From positions 1 to 64,000 of the forward strand of contig CANMAI010000014.1 of the NCBI GenBank assembly GCA_947495795.1: a stretch of 64,000 bases of DNA, given 5' to 3'. Positions within the stretch are counted from its first letter, which is position 1; each line of letters begins with the position of its first letter. The notes beneath the pieces were generated by a model, which saw only the letters and a list, made by a program, of their open reading frames with translations, did no database searches and was not told the origin of the DNA. The position numbers and the translations under genes were made by a program. Below, in pieces: positions 50,689 through 60,304 of this stretch. Source of the stretch: an uncultured Paracoccaceae bacterium (lineage in GTDB: Bacteria; Pseudomonadota; Alphaproteobacteria; Rhodobacterales; Rhodobacteraceae).

Positions 50689-51528
50689 CTAGGTTTTGTT
50701 TCCCGGCTTCAGGCCCAAAATGCGTCTGGCTTCGGCCGGCGTTGCCAATCCGCGGCCTTCCTCTGCGATGGTCTTTGCCAGTCTGGCGACAAGCTCAGCA
50801 TTGCTGCTGGCAAGTCTGGATGCATCAAAGCGGATATTGTCTTCCAACCCGGTACGCACATGCCCACCTTCACGAAGACTCCACCTATTGGCAGTCAGTT
50901 GATCTTTCCCTATGCCCATGACGCCCCAAGTGGCGTCGGGTGCTGCCACACGCAGCTCAGACAGTAAGAACTCAAACACCTCACGTCGAAAAGGCAGTCC
51001 TCCTGGCATGCCCAACACGAATTGAACATGCATGGGGTTCGCGATGACACCTTCGTTTGCATATCGGACTGCTGAGTAGAGATGTGAAAGATCAAAAATC
51101 TCCACTTCAGGCTTGATGTCATTTTGGACCATTTGCGTTCCCATCTCACGAATGAGGTCGGGATCGTTCTCATAGGTTCCGTGAACGAAATTGAGTGTTC
51201 CGGTTGCCAGAGAAGCCATATCGGGGCGAAGCACGAGACAATCGCTGCGTCGCGCCTGGTCCTGGCGACGGCCGCTGGTTGAAAACTGCACGATCATGTC
51301 TGGACACGCCTCACGGACGCCTTCCTGAACCTCGGCAAACAAATCTGGAGATGCGCTAACACTGCCGTCAGGATTGCGCACATGAATATGCGCAACTGCT
51401 GCGCCGGCGTCATAGCACTCTCGCACTGCTTCGATCTGCTCGGTAGGTGTGATCGGTACTGCCGGGTTGTCGGCCTTCTGCGGGACAGATCCAGTGATAG
51501 CCACTGTTAGAATTGCGGGAGATGTCAT
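50689..51528 (-). CDS. BKACE-family beta-keto acid cleavage enzyme
   Basis: 279 residues of TIM barrel. AVAHIHVRNPDGS supplies zinc-ligand histidines, then MIVQFSTSGRR, a FDLSHLYSA strand, and GGHVRTGLEDNI near the C-terminus, all BKACE (3-keto-5-aminohexanoate cleavage enzyme) hallmarks. The family condenses a beta-keto acid with acetyl-CoA to give a CoA ester and acetoacetate. Its substrate specificity cannot be read from sequence. It begins the catabolic island and is followed upstream by a LysR gene on the same strand. Confidence 0.92.
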   Translation of the reverse strand: MTSPAILTVAITGSVPQKADNPAVPITPTEQIEAVRECYDAGAAVAHIHVRNPDGSVSASPDLFAEVQEGVREACPDMIVQFSTSGRRQDQARRSDCLVLRPDMASLATGTLNFVHGTYENDPDLIREMGTQMVQNDIKPEVEIFDLSHLYSAVRYANEGVIANPMHVQFVLGMPGGLPFRREVFEFLLSELRVAAPDATWGVMGIGKDQLTANRWSLREGGHVRTGLEDNIRFDASRLASSNAELVARLAKTIAEEGRGLATPAEARRILGLKPGNKT

Positions 51529-51649
51529 CTAGAGTCCAAATCAAGTTGTCTAGCTGGAGAATAAGCAAAACAATCAATGACGGGTGGCCGTATCGTGCGA
51601 AACCAGACTTCACAGTTGCGTATCGCCTGGTGTGAGACGTGTTCTGGGA

Positions 51650-52645
51650 TCAAATGGCCGCAGCTTTCGAGATCGCACACAAATTACCGGAGGCGTCACG
51701 ATACTTTTCGCTGACAGCTATGCTCGACGCAGGCAAAGCACCAAACACCTTCTTAAGTTCGTCGACGAGAATGTCGGAAACATGCAAAGCCGCAGGTTCC
51801 AAGTGTCGATCGATAGGTTGTACGAGGTCTATGTTGCGTCGAAGAGGCGATACACCCGTTAGTGTAATGTTCTGTCTGCTCGATAGTGTTTCGGAAACAC
51901 ACTCTGGAACAATTGCTTGGCCAAACCCGTCTTCGACAAGTGAAAGCGCAGTTTGTAAGCAATCAACTTCTATTTTCGGGCAAATGGGGTGACCCACGTT
52001 GGCTGCTGCACTGTCGATGAGCTGTCGTAGTCCATTGGAAGCCGATGGGAGGATTAACGGGAGTTCGAAGAGCCTATCTAAGGGAAGTATACTATCGGCA
52101 GATAAGCTTCGCACAGTGTGGTTGTTTCGAGTCGTTCGACTGGCAAGCAACAGTCGTTCCGACCCTAGCGTCCTTGAACGGATGAGATTCCCACGCATGC
52201 TGTGGCATGGAATGACAAGATCGACATGTTCCTGATGTAGCCACCCTAGCCCTTCACCACCCATCCCTGTGCGAAAGACAAGCTGCACTTGTGGGCAGGA
52301 AACCAACACACGTTCCATCAATCTCGGCGCGACGATAGTGGCAACTTCGAATGGGAGCGAAATCCGCACAGTGCCGCCAAGCTTCAACGGGTCAGATCTC
52401 GCGTCCAACCTCGCGTTGTTTACGTCAAGCAGAATTTGGCGCGCACGCGGAAGAAATGAGGTGCCTCGAGCCGTCAAAGTGACCCCGCGACCATGGCGGT
52501 CAAAAAGCCGTGCGTTCAGATCTGCCTCAAGAAGTTGGATTTGGCGGGTTAGGGCAGATTGCGCTGTGTTAAGCTGCGCGGAGGCTGCCCGAAAACTACC
52601 ATGTTCGGCCACATGGACGAACGTCCGAAGCTGTCTGAAGTCCAC
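51650..52645 (-). CDS. LysR-family transcriptional regulator
   Basis: 331 residues from a GTG at 52645 with an ideal AAGGAGG ribosome site five bases before it. MDFRQLRTFVHVAEHGSFRAASAQLNTAQSALTRQIQLLE-type HTH is canonical, and the effector domain (GGTVRISLPFEVAT onward) is intact. It is divergent from the MmgE/PrpD gene at 52937 and probably controls that unit and the BKACE gene. Confidence 0.92.
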   Translation of the reverse strand: MDFRQLRTFVHVAEHGSFRAASAQLNTAQSALTRQIQLLEADLNARLFDRHGRGVTLTARGTSFLPRARQILLDVNNARLDARSDPLKLGGTVRISLPFEVATIVAPRLMERVLVSCPQVQLVFRTGMGGEGLGWLHQEHVDLVIPCHSMRGNLIRSRTLGSERLLLASRTTRNNHTVRSLSADSILPLDRLFELPLILPSASNGLRQLIDSAAANVGHPICPKIEVDCLQTALSLVEDGFGQAIVPECVSETLSSRQNITLTGVSPLRRNIDLVQPIDRHLEPAALHVSDILVDELKKVFGALPASSIAVSEKYRDASGNLCAISKAAAI

Positions 52646-52936
52646 GCTCGCCTCCTTCGCTAGACTATAAAGACGATCTCTCAGAAGGGGGGGCAGGTCC
52701 AATCATGTTATCTGTCTAACCTATTCAATAACATTATGAAGATGCGGCTAGCCGGACTTGCCTATCTTCGATTCTGGCAAACTGTTTCTGTTCGATGGCA
52801 TTGCTACTTCCGGGGCAGGGCCGCCATTCAATGATCCAATTTCGGCATCGCCGTATTCAAAGAAGCGGTGGATCAAATTTGTGCATTCTGCCGCTAACGT
52901 TGTGTTGATCATTAACAGAACAGCAGTGTTGTCCAA

Positions 52937-54337
52937 ATGCTCAAAGATCTTGCCAACCCAGTCAGCGAAGCACCCGAAATCTATCTTGCGGAGGTCTTTG
53001 CGGCTTTTTCAGCAGGTCTGACCTTTGAGGCAATTCCAACAAAGGTGCTGGAGAAAGCCAAGCTCTTGATCCTCGACACAATTGGCGTTGCCTTAGGTGC
53101 TGCCGCCGATGATTCCGCGGCCATGGCGACCGCCGCTGCTGCGGTCCTTGGAGAAACCGGGACAGCCACAGTTCTTGGCCAAAAACGGTCCTTCAGTCCG
53201 CACGCGGCGGCTTTTGCAAACGGCAGTTTGGCTCACGCATTTGACTTCGACGACACGCATATCGAAACTTTGCTTCATCCTAGCTGTGTGCTTGTTCCCG
53301 CCTTGCTTGCCGCCGCTGAAGCCAACAACACGTCCGGAAAAGACGCGTTGGTCGCATTTGTTGCCGGAACAGAAGTCACACTGCGACTGGCTCAAATGGC
53401 GCGACAGCAGCTCAATCGGCGGGGTTTTCAAACCAGCGCTGTGGCGGGCTCTTTCGGCGCTGCGTTGATTGCTGCACGCTGCGCCGCACTGTCCGAGGCG
53501 GAGACCACCAACGTGATCGGTCTTGCCGGGAGTGTGGCGCCTTCAGGGATCATGCAATGTGTCCCAGCAGGGGCATCAGCCAAACAAATGCATCCGGGTT
53601 GGACCGCTCACTGCGGCCTCATGGCCCTGGACTTGCATAAGGCTGGTTTTACAGGGCCAAGCAGCATTTTTGAGGGGCCTCTAGGCGTTTTCAATGCCTT
53701 CTTGAACGGCATTGAGCCTGAGGCATTCAAGGGTCCTCTTGGCAGCCATTGGGAATTGCTTGCTATCCGAAGCAAGCTTTATCCCTGCGGTCACCCGATC
53801 CATGCGAACCTGGATTGCGCTCTGGAATATGTACGCACACACGGGTCAGACCCCGATAAAATCGAGAAGATTGAACTTGCCGTTCCCGAAGGTGCGATCC
53901 ACACCGTGTGCGAACCGTGGGAAAAGAAGAAGACTCCCGCAACTGCATATGACACCCGCTTTAGCCTTCCTTACGCTGTCGCTGTCACGTTGATGTCGGG
54001 ACAGGCCGGCGTCGATGCTTTTTCAGAAAAATACCTCGATGCGCCACAGCTGCCAGACTGGACCAGACTGTTGGAGTACAGAGTGGAGCCGTCGCTGCAG
54101 ATTGGAAAAATGCCCGCACAAATGACCGTTTTTCACAAGGATGGAACCGAATGGTCGCATACTGTTGCTGAAGTTCGTGGCGGGCTCGCAACCCCGATCC
54201 CTGCGGACGATTTATTCAGGAAATTCCGCGACCTCACCAGAGCGTACGATGTCACGTCCATGCGCCAAGTCGAGACCTTGGTTGCTGAGATGGATCGACA
54301 ATCCAATTTGAGCGACTTGATGCAGTTGATGAGATGA
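52937..54337 (+). CDS. MmgE/PrpD family protein (dehydratase/decarboxylase fold)
   Basis: 466 residues. ILDTIGVALGAA, FANGSLAHAFDFDDTHIETLLHPS, VAPSGIMQCVPAGASAKQMHPGW and KLYPCGHPIHANLD are signature segments. The family includes 2-methylcitrate dehydratase, cis-aconitate decarboxylase and iminodisuccinate epimerase-like enzymes. First gene of a unit with an aldehyde dehydrogenase, a phosphotriesterase-like protein and a second MmgE/PrpD. Divergent from LysR. Confidence 0.92.
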   Translation: MLKDLANPVSEAPEIYLAEVFAAFSAGLTFEAIPTKVLEKAKLLILDTIGVALGAAADDSAAMATAAAAVLGETGTATVLGQKRSFSPHAAAFANGSLAHAFDFDDTHIETLLHPSCVLVPALLAAAEANNTSGKDALVAFVAGTEVTLRLAQMARQQLNRRGFQTSAVAGSFGAALIAARCAALSEAETTNVIGLAGSVAPSGIMQCVPAGASAKQMHPGWTAHCGLMALDLHKAGFTGPSSIFEGPLGVFNAFLNGIEPEAFKGPLGSHWELLAIRSKLYPCGHPIHANLDCALEYVRTHGSDPDKIEKIELAVPEGAIHTVCEPWEKKKTPATAYDTRFSLPYAVAVTLMSGQAGVDAFSEKYLDAPQLPDWTRLLEYRVEPSLQIGKMPAQMTVFHKDGTEWSHTVAEVRGGLATPIPADDLFRKFRDLTRAYDVTSMRQVETLVAEMDRQSNLSDLMQLMR

Positions 54338-54377
54338 TTGCGCGCCTTACGAACGACCTTTGAGACCCTGAGGAACA

Positions 54378-55853
54378 ATGAAAAATTACCAACTATACAT
54401 AAATGGTGAATGGCGCGACGCCTCGGGCGGTGAAACCTTCGCTACTACGAACCCGTTTACGGGCAAAGACTGGGCCAATATTCCACTGGCCAGCGAACGG
54501 GATGTGGACGACGCGATTGCGGCTGCGCGCTCAGCATTCTCTGATTCCTGGTCAAAGATGCCGGGGGTCAAGCGCGGGGAACTCCTCATTAAGCTGGCAG
54601 AGTTGCTCGAACGCGACGCGTTAAAGATGGGTGAGATCGAGACCACTGACAATGGCAAGGTGTTGCGTGAGACCAAAACGCAGATGATCTTTGGCGGTAG
54701 ACAACTGCGGTTTGCGGCAGGGTATGCTGACAAATTGTTTGGTCAGGTCTTACCGCTAGACAATCCAGAAATGTTCGATTTCGTCACACGTGAGCCTTTG
54801 GGCGTGTGCGTCCTGATCGTAGCGTGGAATTCTCCAATATCCCTGCTCTGCAACAAGTTGCCTTGGGCTCTGGCATCAGGAAACTGCGTTGTGGTGAAAC
54901 CATCCGAACACGCGTCGGCTTCCACCTTGGAATTCGCTAAATTGGTTGAGGAAGCAGGGTTCCCGCCCGGTGTCTTCAATGTGGTGACGGGCGATGTGCG
55001 CACTGGCGCACCGCTCTGTACCGCGAATGGTGTGGATGCCATCAGCTTTACCGGAAGCCCCCAGGTTGCAAAACAAATTGCCAAATCCGCTGCCGAAAAC
55101 CTCATCCCTGTCACTCTGGAGTTGGGAGGCAAATCACCCAACATCGTCTTTGACGACGCGGACTTCGACCGCGCATTGATCGGTGCAATGGCAGGCATCT
55201 TTGCGGCGACAGGCCAGACTTGCATCGCCGGGTCGCGCTTGCTTGTGCAACGCGGCAACTATGATCGAATGGTCGATGGGTTGTCGAAACGAGCGCGGCA
55301 TATCCGACTGGGAAATCCGCTTGATCTGGAAACCGAGATGGGGACGGTCGCGAACAAGCCCCAGTTCGATGCCATCATGCGCCGCATTGAAGCCGCCAAG
55401 ACCGAAGGCGCCCGGCTGGTCTCAGGCGGCGTACCTGCTCAAGGTGATCACTTGGGCAACGGGCTGTTTATAGAACCAACAATTTTTGCCGATGTGGACA
55501 ACGATATGTCGATCGCACAAGAAGAAGTGTTCGGTCCGGTGCTATCGATCATCCCCTTCGATACAGAAGAGGAGGCCGTCGAGATTGCCAATGGCACTCG
55601 ATATGGTCTGGCGGCCGGCATATGGACCAAAGACATCACGCGTGCGCTTCGGATGACCCGCGCTGTGAACAGTGGTGTGATGTGGGTCAATACTTACCGC
55701 GCACCAGCTGTTCAGGCCCCGTTCGGCGGCATGAAGCAAAGTGGATATGGACGTGAGCGGGGCGAGCAAGGCTTTGATGAGTTCACCCACACCAAAAATG
55801 TCATGATCGACCTCTCTGAAGAGGTGCGCGATCCGTTCGTGATGAAAACGTGA
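54378..55853 (+). CDS. Aldehyde dehydrogenase
   Basis: 491 residues of NAD(P)-dependent aldehyde dehydrogenase. The N-terminal oligomerisation strand region (YQLYINGEW), VIVAWNSPISL, VTLELGGKSPN with the catalytic Glu, and ATGQTCIAGSR with the catalytic Cys are all present, as is FGPVLSIIPF. It starts 41 bases after the MmgE/PrpD gene. It should oxidise an aldehyde intermediate of the pathway. Confidence 0.95.
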   Translation: MKNYQLYINGEWRDASGGETFATTNPFTGKDWANIPLASERDVDDAIAAARSAFSDSWSKMPGVKRGELLIKLAELLERDALKMGEIETTDNGKVLRETKTQMIFGGRQLRFAAGYADKLFGQVLPLDNPEMFDFVTREPLGVCVLIVAWNSPISLLCNKLPWALASGNCVVVKPSEHASASTLEFAKLVEEAGFPPGVFNVVTGDVRTGAPLCTANGVDAISFTGSPQVAKQIAKSAAENLIPVTLELGGKSPNIVFDDADFDRALIGAMAGIFAATGQTCIAGSRLLVQRGNYDRMVDGLSKRARHIRLGNPLDLETEMGTVANKPQFDAIMRRIEAAKTEGARLVSGGVPAQGDHLGNGLFIEPTIFADVDNDMSIAQEEVFGPVLSIIPFDTEEEAVEIANGTRYGLAAGIWTKDITRALRMTRAVNSGVMWVNTYRAPAVQAPFGGMKQSGYGRERGEQGFDEFTHTKNVMIDLSEEVRDPFVMKT

Positions 55854-55863
55854 GGGAAAAGTC

Positions 55864-56802
55864 ATGGCTCAGGTCATAACCGTCACGGGCCCGATGGATG
55901 CTGCCGATCTTGGTCGGGTGCTGTCGCACGAGCATGTGGTTTTGGGGACCAACGGTCTGCGCACAAACTATCCAGACCTTTTGCCCGATCTGCAGGAAAT
56001 CGAAGAAATCTGTGTGGAGAAGCTGAGCCGAGTGAAAGCTGAGGGTTGGGACACGCTTATCGACCATACGACCTTTGACATTGGTCGTGATGTCGCACTG
56101 CTGAAACGGATTTCAGAACGTTCAGGTGTTCGGATTGTCGCCGCGACAGGCATTTGGATGCTGGCGCCACGTTGGTTCCAGAAACGGCCTGCGGACCAGA
56201 TGGTGCCCCTCTTTACAGGAGACATTCAGGATGGCGTGGCGCACACGGGGATCAGAGCGGGGATCATCAAATGTGCACTGGATCGCGCCGGTTTAGAAAA
56301 GCCTTTGGAGCAGATACTGAGAGCCTGCGCCCGGGCTCATATCCAAACCGGCGTTCCCATTTCCACCCACACGTTTGCTGAGGGCCGTAGTGGCGACATT
56401 CAGCAGGACATTTTTGCGGAGGAAGGCGTAGATCTTAAACGTGTCTTGATCGGCCACAGCGGAGATACGGAAAATTTGGATTATCTGCGCGGTTTGATGG
56501 AGCGGGGCAGCTTCATAGGCATGGACCGGTTTGGTATTGAAAGCACACTGAGTGATGACAGGCGATGTGCAGTTGTCGCAAAGCTCGCCGCCGAGGGCTA
56601 TGCCCAGCAGATGATGTTATCACACGATTCCAATAGCTGGAGCGACCGTGATCTTGGCACCACGCCCGACCCGGCGCGCAAGCATTGGCATTATTTCAAC
56701 ATGACAGCGCGGATCCTACCTCGCCTGCGCGAGCTTGGCGTTTCGGACGAACAAATAGATCAGATGACGGGATCAAACGTGCAGAGATTGTTCGGCGGTT
56801 GA
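55864..56802 (+). CDS. Phosphotriesterase-like lactonase/amidohydrolase
   Basis: 312 residues. Binuclear metal-site motifs of the PTE family are in order: LSHEHVV (two His), LIDHTTFDIGRD, IIKCALD with the bridging Lys, ISTHTF and GHSGD (two His), and SHDSNSW with the catalytic Asp. Most such proteins hydrolyse lactones or amides rather than phosphotriesters. Ten bases after the aldehyde dehydrogenase, so co-transcribed. Confidence 0.92.
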   Translation: MAQVITVTGPMDAADLGRVLSHEHVVLGTNGLRTNYPDLLPDLQEIEEICVEKLSRVKAEGWDTLIDHTTFDIGRDVALLKRISERSGVRIVAATGIWMLAPRWFQKRPADQMVPLFTGDIQDGVAHTGIRAGIIKCALDRAGLEKPLEQILRACARAHIQTGVPISTHTFAEGRSGDIQQDIFAEEGVDLKRVLIGHSGDTENLDYLRGLMERGSFIGMDRFGIESTLSDDRRCAVVAKLAAEGYAQQMMLSHDSNSWSDRDLGTTPDPARKHWHYFNMTARILPRLRELGVSDEQIDQMTGSNVQRLFGG

Positions 56803-56842
56803 GCGGACGCTCTCTTTGTGAAGTCGCTGTTGAAAGGACAAA

Positions 56843-58186
56843 ATGGATCACACCCTTGCCAGTATCGCACGATACGTCGATGCGCTTACGTTCGAAGACT
56901 TGGACGAAAAAACAGTTCATGAAGCCAAACGACGGTTAGTAGACGGGTTTGCCTGCGCGTTGGGTGCTTTTGATGCTCCATTGAGTCGGTCAGCACGGGA
57001 AATCGCTCCACAAGGATTGTCATCAAACGCTTCACGGATTTGGGGAACCGATACATTCACGACACCGGAGGCTGCCGCTTTCGCCAACGGAGTCATGCTG
57101 CGTGAACTCGACCTTAGTGACATGTACCGCGTCAAGAGTGGTGGTCATCCGAGTGACGTCATCTCGGCAGTTTTGGCAATGAGTGAGGTGGAAAACGTAA
57201 CAGTGGGCGACGCAATCCTGGCAATCGTCGCGGCTTACGAAGTCTACTGCACGTTCTGCGAAACAGTCGACATCAACTCGCAAGGGTGGGACCAACCGGT
57301 TTATGGGGTCATGGCGAGTGCAGCCGGTGCCGCGAAAGTTCTGAACCTCGACCCTGAGCGCATTGCGCAGGCGATTGCGCTGGCGATCACACCAAACATG
57401 GCGCTTGCTCAGACACGAAGGGGTAACATCTGCAACTGGAAAGGTGCCGCAGCTGCAAACGCAGCGCGAAACGGCCTCTATGCTGCAGTATTGGCAAAGG
57501 CTGGCTTTGAGGGCCCGGAGGAGGCATTTGAAGGAGCGGCCGGTCTTTGGCGGGTTCTCGGAAAACAAACCTGGACGATAGGACAAGGCTCTCCAAGGAT
57601 TAATGGCACACACATCAAGCAATATGCGGTTTGTTATCATGGACAAGGAGCCATTCAGGCGGCCCTTTCCATCCGCGGCGACATTGATGGAGCCGAGATA
57701 CGGCGGGTGAAAATAGAAACCTACCGACAAGCACATACCTACATGGCTGGAGAGCCAAATCGGTGGGCACCGCAGACCAGGGAAACAGCCGACCACAGTT
57801 TGCCGTTCGTAACGGCCACAGCGCTACACTACGGAGACGTGACAGAAGACTCATTCGTGCAAGATCGTCTGAGTGACCCGGCCTTAAAGCGGCTCATGGA
57901 TGTAACAGATGTAACGGTCGATGAAGACTTGGCATCCAAATACCCGACCTCCGCCCCGTGTAGACTGACGGTAGAATTGATGGGTGATCGCACCTTGGTT
58001 ACGCATGTCGCCTCCCCTGAAGGACATAGCGACAACCCACTCAGCGATGACAAGCTTGCGCAAAAATTTCGCGATAGAGCATCAGCCAATTTATCGTTGG
58101 CGGGCTGCGACAGAGCGCTAGAAACGCTGTGGAACCTAGAACCTGATCAACCAGCAAGCATTCTGTCTGCCGCCTTAGTCGACTAG
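56843..58186 (+). CDS. MmgE/PrpD family protein, second copy
   Basis: 447 residues. GFACALGAFDAP, AAAFANGVMLRELDLSDMY, GHPSDVISAVLAM, QTRRGNICNWKGAAAANAARNG and HGQGAIQAALS give the family pattern. It is clearly divergent from the copy at 52937 in the active-site region, with SDMYR where the first copy has DDTHI, and is therefore likely to act on another intermediate. Forty bases after the lactonase-like gene; overlaps the convergent LysR gene by four bases. Confidence 0.9.
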   Translation: MDHTLASIARYVDALTFEDLDEKTVHEAKRRLVDGFACALGAFDAPLSRSAREIAPQGLSSNASRIWGTDTFTTPEAAAFANGVMLRELDLSDMYRVKSGGHPSDVISAVLAMSEVENVTVGDAILAIVAAYEVYCTFCETVDINSQGWDQPVYGVMASAAGAAKVLNLDPERIAQAIALAITPNMALAQTRRGNICNWKGAAAANAARNGLYAAVLAKAGFEGPEEAFEGAAGLWRVLGKQTWTIGQGSPRINGTHIKQYAVCYHGQGAIQAALSIRGDIDGAEIRRVKIETYRQAHTYMAGEPNRWAPQTRETADHSLPFVTATALHYGDVTEDSFVQDRLSDPALKRLMDVTDVTVDEDLASKYPTSAPCRLTVELMGDRTLVTHVASPEGHSDNPLSDDKLAQKFRDRASANLSLAGCDRALETLWNLEPDQPASILSAALVD

Positions 58187-59103
58187 GCGACAATGGGGCT
58201 TTCAAGTGTTTCGGGTTGCGACAAAGGCGCCCGCAGTAATTCCATGATATTCCGCAAAGGAGAACTCATGACGAGATCCTTGCGGACACCTGCGTGGATC
58301 TGTGATGACGGGATCATATGATCAAGCGAACGCGCAACAATGCCGGTATCCCGGTCAGGATTATAGTTGCCGCTCCTTACGATTGCGACGCCCACGCCCG
58401 AGCGTACCAATCGCTTCATGGAAGCAACGTCACCAATGCCCAGAGCTATGTTCAACTTGATACCTGCTGCGCGAAACGCAGTCCGTATCACTTCGCTCGA
58501 TGCAAAATTTTTATCGTAGGTGATGAGGGGGTACATACCAACTGCGCTAAGTGAAAAGTCTGTCTCAGTAGCCAGCGGACAGTCTTCAGGCATTATCGCA
58601 ATCCAACCAAGCGAATAACAGGGGTACGTCTCAATGGAGGATGGGGCGTTCGTAGTATCAGAGAACAAACCGATATCAGCGCGGCTTGATGTCAATTCTT
58701 CCATGATTGCGCTCTGACAAAAGTTGCGCACTTCTACTTTGGTCTTGGGATATCGGGTGACAAATTGACCAATGGTTCGCATGAGAATTTGAGCAGGTGT
58801 CGGTCCGCTGGCGATGATGATAGGCTTTTCCATAGGTGAGGTAAGAGCACGCGCCTTATCAGCCAGATCTTCGGCTTTCCGTACAACGTCGATGATATCG
58901 GGGATGAGCGTAGCGCCCAGTGGCGTCAGCCCGACAAACCGCCGCTTGTCTCTTACAAACAGAGGTTCCCCCAATTCGGTTTCGACAGCTCTGATGTGAG
59001 CGCTGACACCGGGTTGAGTTGCGTTCAATGCAACGGCAGCCCGCGTGAGGTTCATTTCGCTGCTGACGACAGCAACGATGGACTTCATTTGATGCAGCTT
59101 CAT
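58183..59103 (-). CDS. LysR-family transcriptional regulator, CysB-like group
   Basis: 306 residues from the ATG at 59103. MKLHQMKSIVAVVSSEMN-LTRAAVALNATQPGVSAHI HTH, followed by a RRFVGLTPLG segment and the effector domain. The group includes CysB/Cbl-like and aromatic-pathway regulators. Convergent with the second MmgE/PrpD and divergent from the hydroxyacid dehydrogenase gene, whose upstream region holds a candidate site. Confidence 0.92.
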   Translation of the reverse strand: MKLHQMKSIVAVVSSEMNLTRAAVALNATQPGVSAHIRAVETELGEPLFVRDKRRFVGLTPLGATLIPDIIDVVRKAEDLADKARALTSPMEKPIIIASGPTPAQILMRTIGQFVTRYPKTKVEVRNFCQSAIMEELTSSRADIGLFSDTTNAPSSIETYPCYSLGWIAIMPEDCPLATETDFSLSAVGMYPLITYDKNFASSEVIRTAFRAAGIKLNIALGIGDVASMKRLVRSGVGVAIVRSGNYNPDRDTGIVARSLDHMIPSSQIHAGVRKDLVMSSPLRNIMELLRAPLSQPETLESPIVA

Positions 59104-59300
59104 AAGTGTCCTCCCCACACGTCTGTTCTGCTATTTTTGATCTTCATCACACTTCGGACAGGCGCTGGCTGACGAAACTTGCTGCTTCGGTATCAAAAAA
59201 GCGATTGTCGAGTGCTAGCCAACCTCCCAATCGGCAAGACAGTCCCATTGTCCCACCAAAAATCGTCCTGTCAAGGACCTACGGTTCGGGTGCTTCTATA

Positions 59301-59315
59301 AGCGAACGCTATTGG
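59301..59315 (+). promoter_or_regulatory. Candidate LysR site upstream of the hydroxyacid dehydrogenase gene
   Basis: AGCG-AA-CGCT followed by ATTGG. The last ten bases, ACGCTATTGG, recur in inverted form at 63437-63446 upstream of the ABC importer genes. Located 65 bases before the dehydrogenase start, within the 276-base region divergent from LysR. Confidence 0.45.
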
Positions 59316-59379
59316 TTGAGGTTTTACTTTGATTTCGTACCGGCCTGACAGCGAGGTACACTGCAGTCGACACGATTGA

Positions 59380-60297
59380 ATGAGGGTTGTCGTGAAACGT
59401 TGCGGGCTCATTGGCTTAGGAAACATGGGGGCTTCAATTGGAAGACACCTGGTACGTGCCAGTCCCCTAAATGTCTGCGATACCGACGCGACGCGGAGTG
59501 CGCTGTTGAACGAACTAGGCGCACAGGTCTTTGCAACGCCAAAGGCAATCGCTGAACAGTCAGACGTCGTCTTTTTATCATTACCGACACCCGAGGCGGT
59601 GGAAGAGGTGTTAACCGGCGAGGCTGGCGTTTTTCGCGCTTCGCCCCCGTTTACGATCGTTGATCTCTCCACAACCGGGCCGGCTTTGACGGTAAGAATG
59701 GCCGCAATATCTGATGAAAGAGGGATTGAGTATCTCGACGCGCCAGTCAGCGGCGGAAGCACCGGCGCCGCAGCCGCGAGCCTTACAATCATTGCGGCTG
59801 GACGTACCGAGACATTCAACAACATCAAACCGTTGCTTGCTACCTTCTCGGCAAGGCAATTCCTGATCGGGCCGGATCCTGGTCAAGGTCAAATGATGAA
59901 GCTGGTCAACAACATGCTGATCTCAGCTTGTGCCGTTGCAAGTTTCGAAGTTCTCGTTCTTGGGGCGAAGGCTGGACTTGATGCGGAAAGGATGCTTGAG
60001 GTCATAAACGTCTCCTCTGGTCGCAATTGGGTCACTATGGAGAAGGTCTCTGGCTCCATCCTCGACCGGAACTTCCCACCAGGCTTCGCCACCGAACTTC
60101 TGCTCAAGGACGTAAAGTTAGGGCTGTCTGAAGCGGAGCACTACGGCGCGACAATGAGTGTTGTCAGTCGTGTGAGGGATTTTCTGACATTTGCGGTCTC
60201 GCAAGGCGACGGCCCGAGTGACTATGCAACCATCATCCGGCATTTGGAACATTGGGCGGGGACTGAGGTCTCTCGCGGCGGTAGCACGGCCACCTAA
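59380..60297 (+). CDS. 3-hydroxyisobutyrate-dehydrogenase-family NAD(P) oxidoreductase
   Basis: 305 residues. Rossmann motif CGLIGLGNMGASIG, substrate motif EYLDAPVSGG, and MMKLVNNM with the catalytic Lys identify a beta-hydroxyacid dehydrogenase (tartronate semialdehyde reductase, 3-hydroxyisobutyrate or related). Starts at ATG; GTG at 59392 would be four codons shorter. It converges with the ABC transporter ATPase gene (8-base gap). Confidence 0.92.
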   Translation: MRVVVKRCGLIGLGNMGASIGRHLVRASPLNVCDTDATRSALLNELGAQVFATPKAIAEQSDVVFLSLPTPEAVEEVLTGEAGVFRASPPFTIVDLSTTGPALTVRMAAISDERGIEYLDAPVSGGSTGAAAASLTIIAAGRTETFNNIKPLLATFSARQFLIGPDPGQGQMMKLVNNMLISACAVASFEVLVLGAKAGLDAERMLEVINVSSGRNWVTMEKVSGSILDRNFPPGFATELLLKDVKLGLSEAEHYGATMSVVSRVRDFLTFAVSQGDGPSDYATIIRHLEHWAGTEVSRGGSTAT

Positions 60298-60304
60298 AGA
60301 ACGA